Source of the DNA: Lentilactobacillus kosonis
Lineage (GTDB): Bacteria > Bacillota > Bacilli > Lactobacillales > Lactobacillaceae
Assembly (NCBI RefSeq): GCF_003864335.1
Contig: NZ_BEXA01000002.1
Location: 372,001-436,000, forward strand
Reading direction: 5' to 3'
DNA length: 64,000 bases
Position 1 is the first letter of the stretch, and every line of letters begins with the position of its first letter. Below the pieces are notes generated by a model that ran no database searches, was not told where the DNA came from, and was given only the letters and a program-made list of their open reading frames with translations. Below are positions 63,965-64,000 of this stretch, in pieces. Made by a program: the position numbers and the translations under genes.

Positions 63965-64000
63965 CTATTCGGTTTCAAGTCCGCCAAAACGTCGATGGCG
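63965..64000 (-). CDS. uppS: Isoprenyl transferase (UppS), C-terminal fragment at window edge
   Basis: The last 11 codons before cdsA read RHRRFGGLETE then TAG at 63965-63967; the RRFGG ending is characteristic of undecaprenyl diphosphate synthase, and uppS-cdsA-rseP is a conserved order. The rest lies beyond the window. Confidence 0.75.
   Translation of the reverse strand, partial: RHRRFGGLETE

Overview
The window is a core chromosomal segment of a low-GC Gram-positive bacterium of the family Lactobacillaceae. Gene content and order (scpA, ribT, xerD, cvfB, pyk, dnaE, clpB, pepT, the rpoD/dnaG and glyQS blocks, the phoH to recO block, hisS-aspS, relA, hrcA-grpE-dnaK-dnaJ, rimP-nusA-infB, polC, proS, rseP, cdsA) are typical of lactobacilli. 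The usual pfkA is missing between dnaE and pyk, which fits an obligately heterofermentative lineage. I cannot name the genus with confidence. Almost every gene is on the minus strand. Only four are on plus: a DUF2929-like membrane protein, ppsR, an N-acetylmuramoyl-L-alanine amidase and one unrecognised orphan.

Layout. 1-8.2 kb: chromosome segregation and recombination (scpA, ribT, xerD), cvfB, pyk and dnaE. 8.3-12.5 kb: DUF2929 gene, CtsR-controlled clpB, pepT. 12.5-20.8 kb: nif3-like gene and trmK, rpoD and dnaG, glyS/glyQ behind a T-box. 20.8-26 kb: recO, era, dgkA, ybeY, phoH, yqeY, rpsU, and ppsR on plus. 26-31.2 kb: nfo, a wall teichoic acid trio (two CDP-glycerol glycerophosphotransferases flanking a TagG-type permease) and a YitT-family protein. 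31.2-35.6 kb: aspS and hisS behind one T-box, then a plus-strand amidase. 35.6-41.6 kb: an apparent operon of an unknown gene, prmA, rsmE, relA, dtd and a HAD phosphatase, plus an orphan plus-strand gene. 41.7-48.6 kb: lepA, dnaJ, dnaK, grpE, hrcA with CIRCE control. 48.5-55.7 kb: ribF, truB, rbfA, infB, ylxQ, ylxR, nusA, rimP. 55.7-64 kb: polC, proS, rseP, cdsA and the last 11 codons of uppS. Both edges cut genes (scpA and uppS).

The regulatory layer is readable: two T-boxes, a CtsR box, two CIRCE elements, many sigma-A type promoters and intrinsic terminators. Three leaders (clpB, dnaG-rpoD, rimP-nusA-infB) have a plausible promoter just upstream of a terminator-like hairpin.

The most striking property is damage rather than novelty. 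About 26-28 single-base indels, nearly all in short homopolymers, break the frames of about 22 genes, many essential (rpoD possibly, dnaE, dnaK, infB, nusA, glyQ, hisS, proS, lepA). Each break is repaired by one base to a family-typical protein, so I read them as sequencing or assembly errors. I list these genes as single CDSs with the break noted. I saw no rRNA, tRNA, CRISPR array, insertion sequence, prophage or defence island, and no convincing undescribed system.
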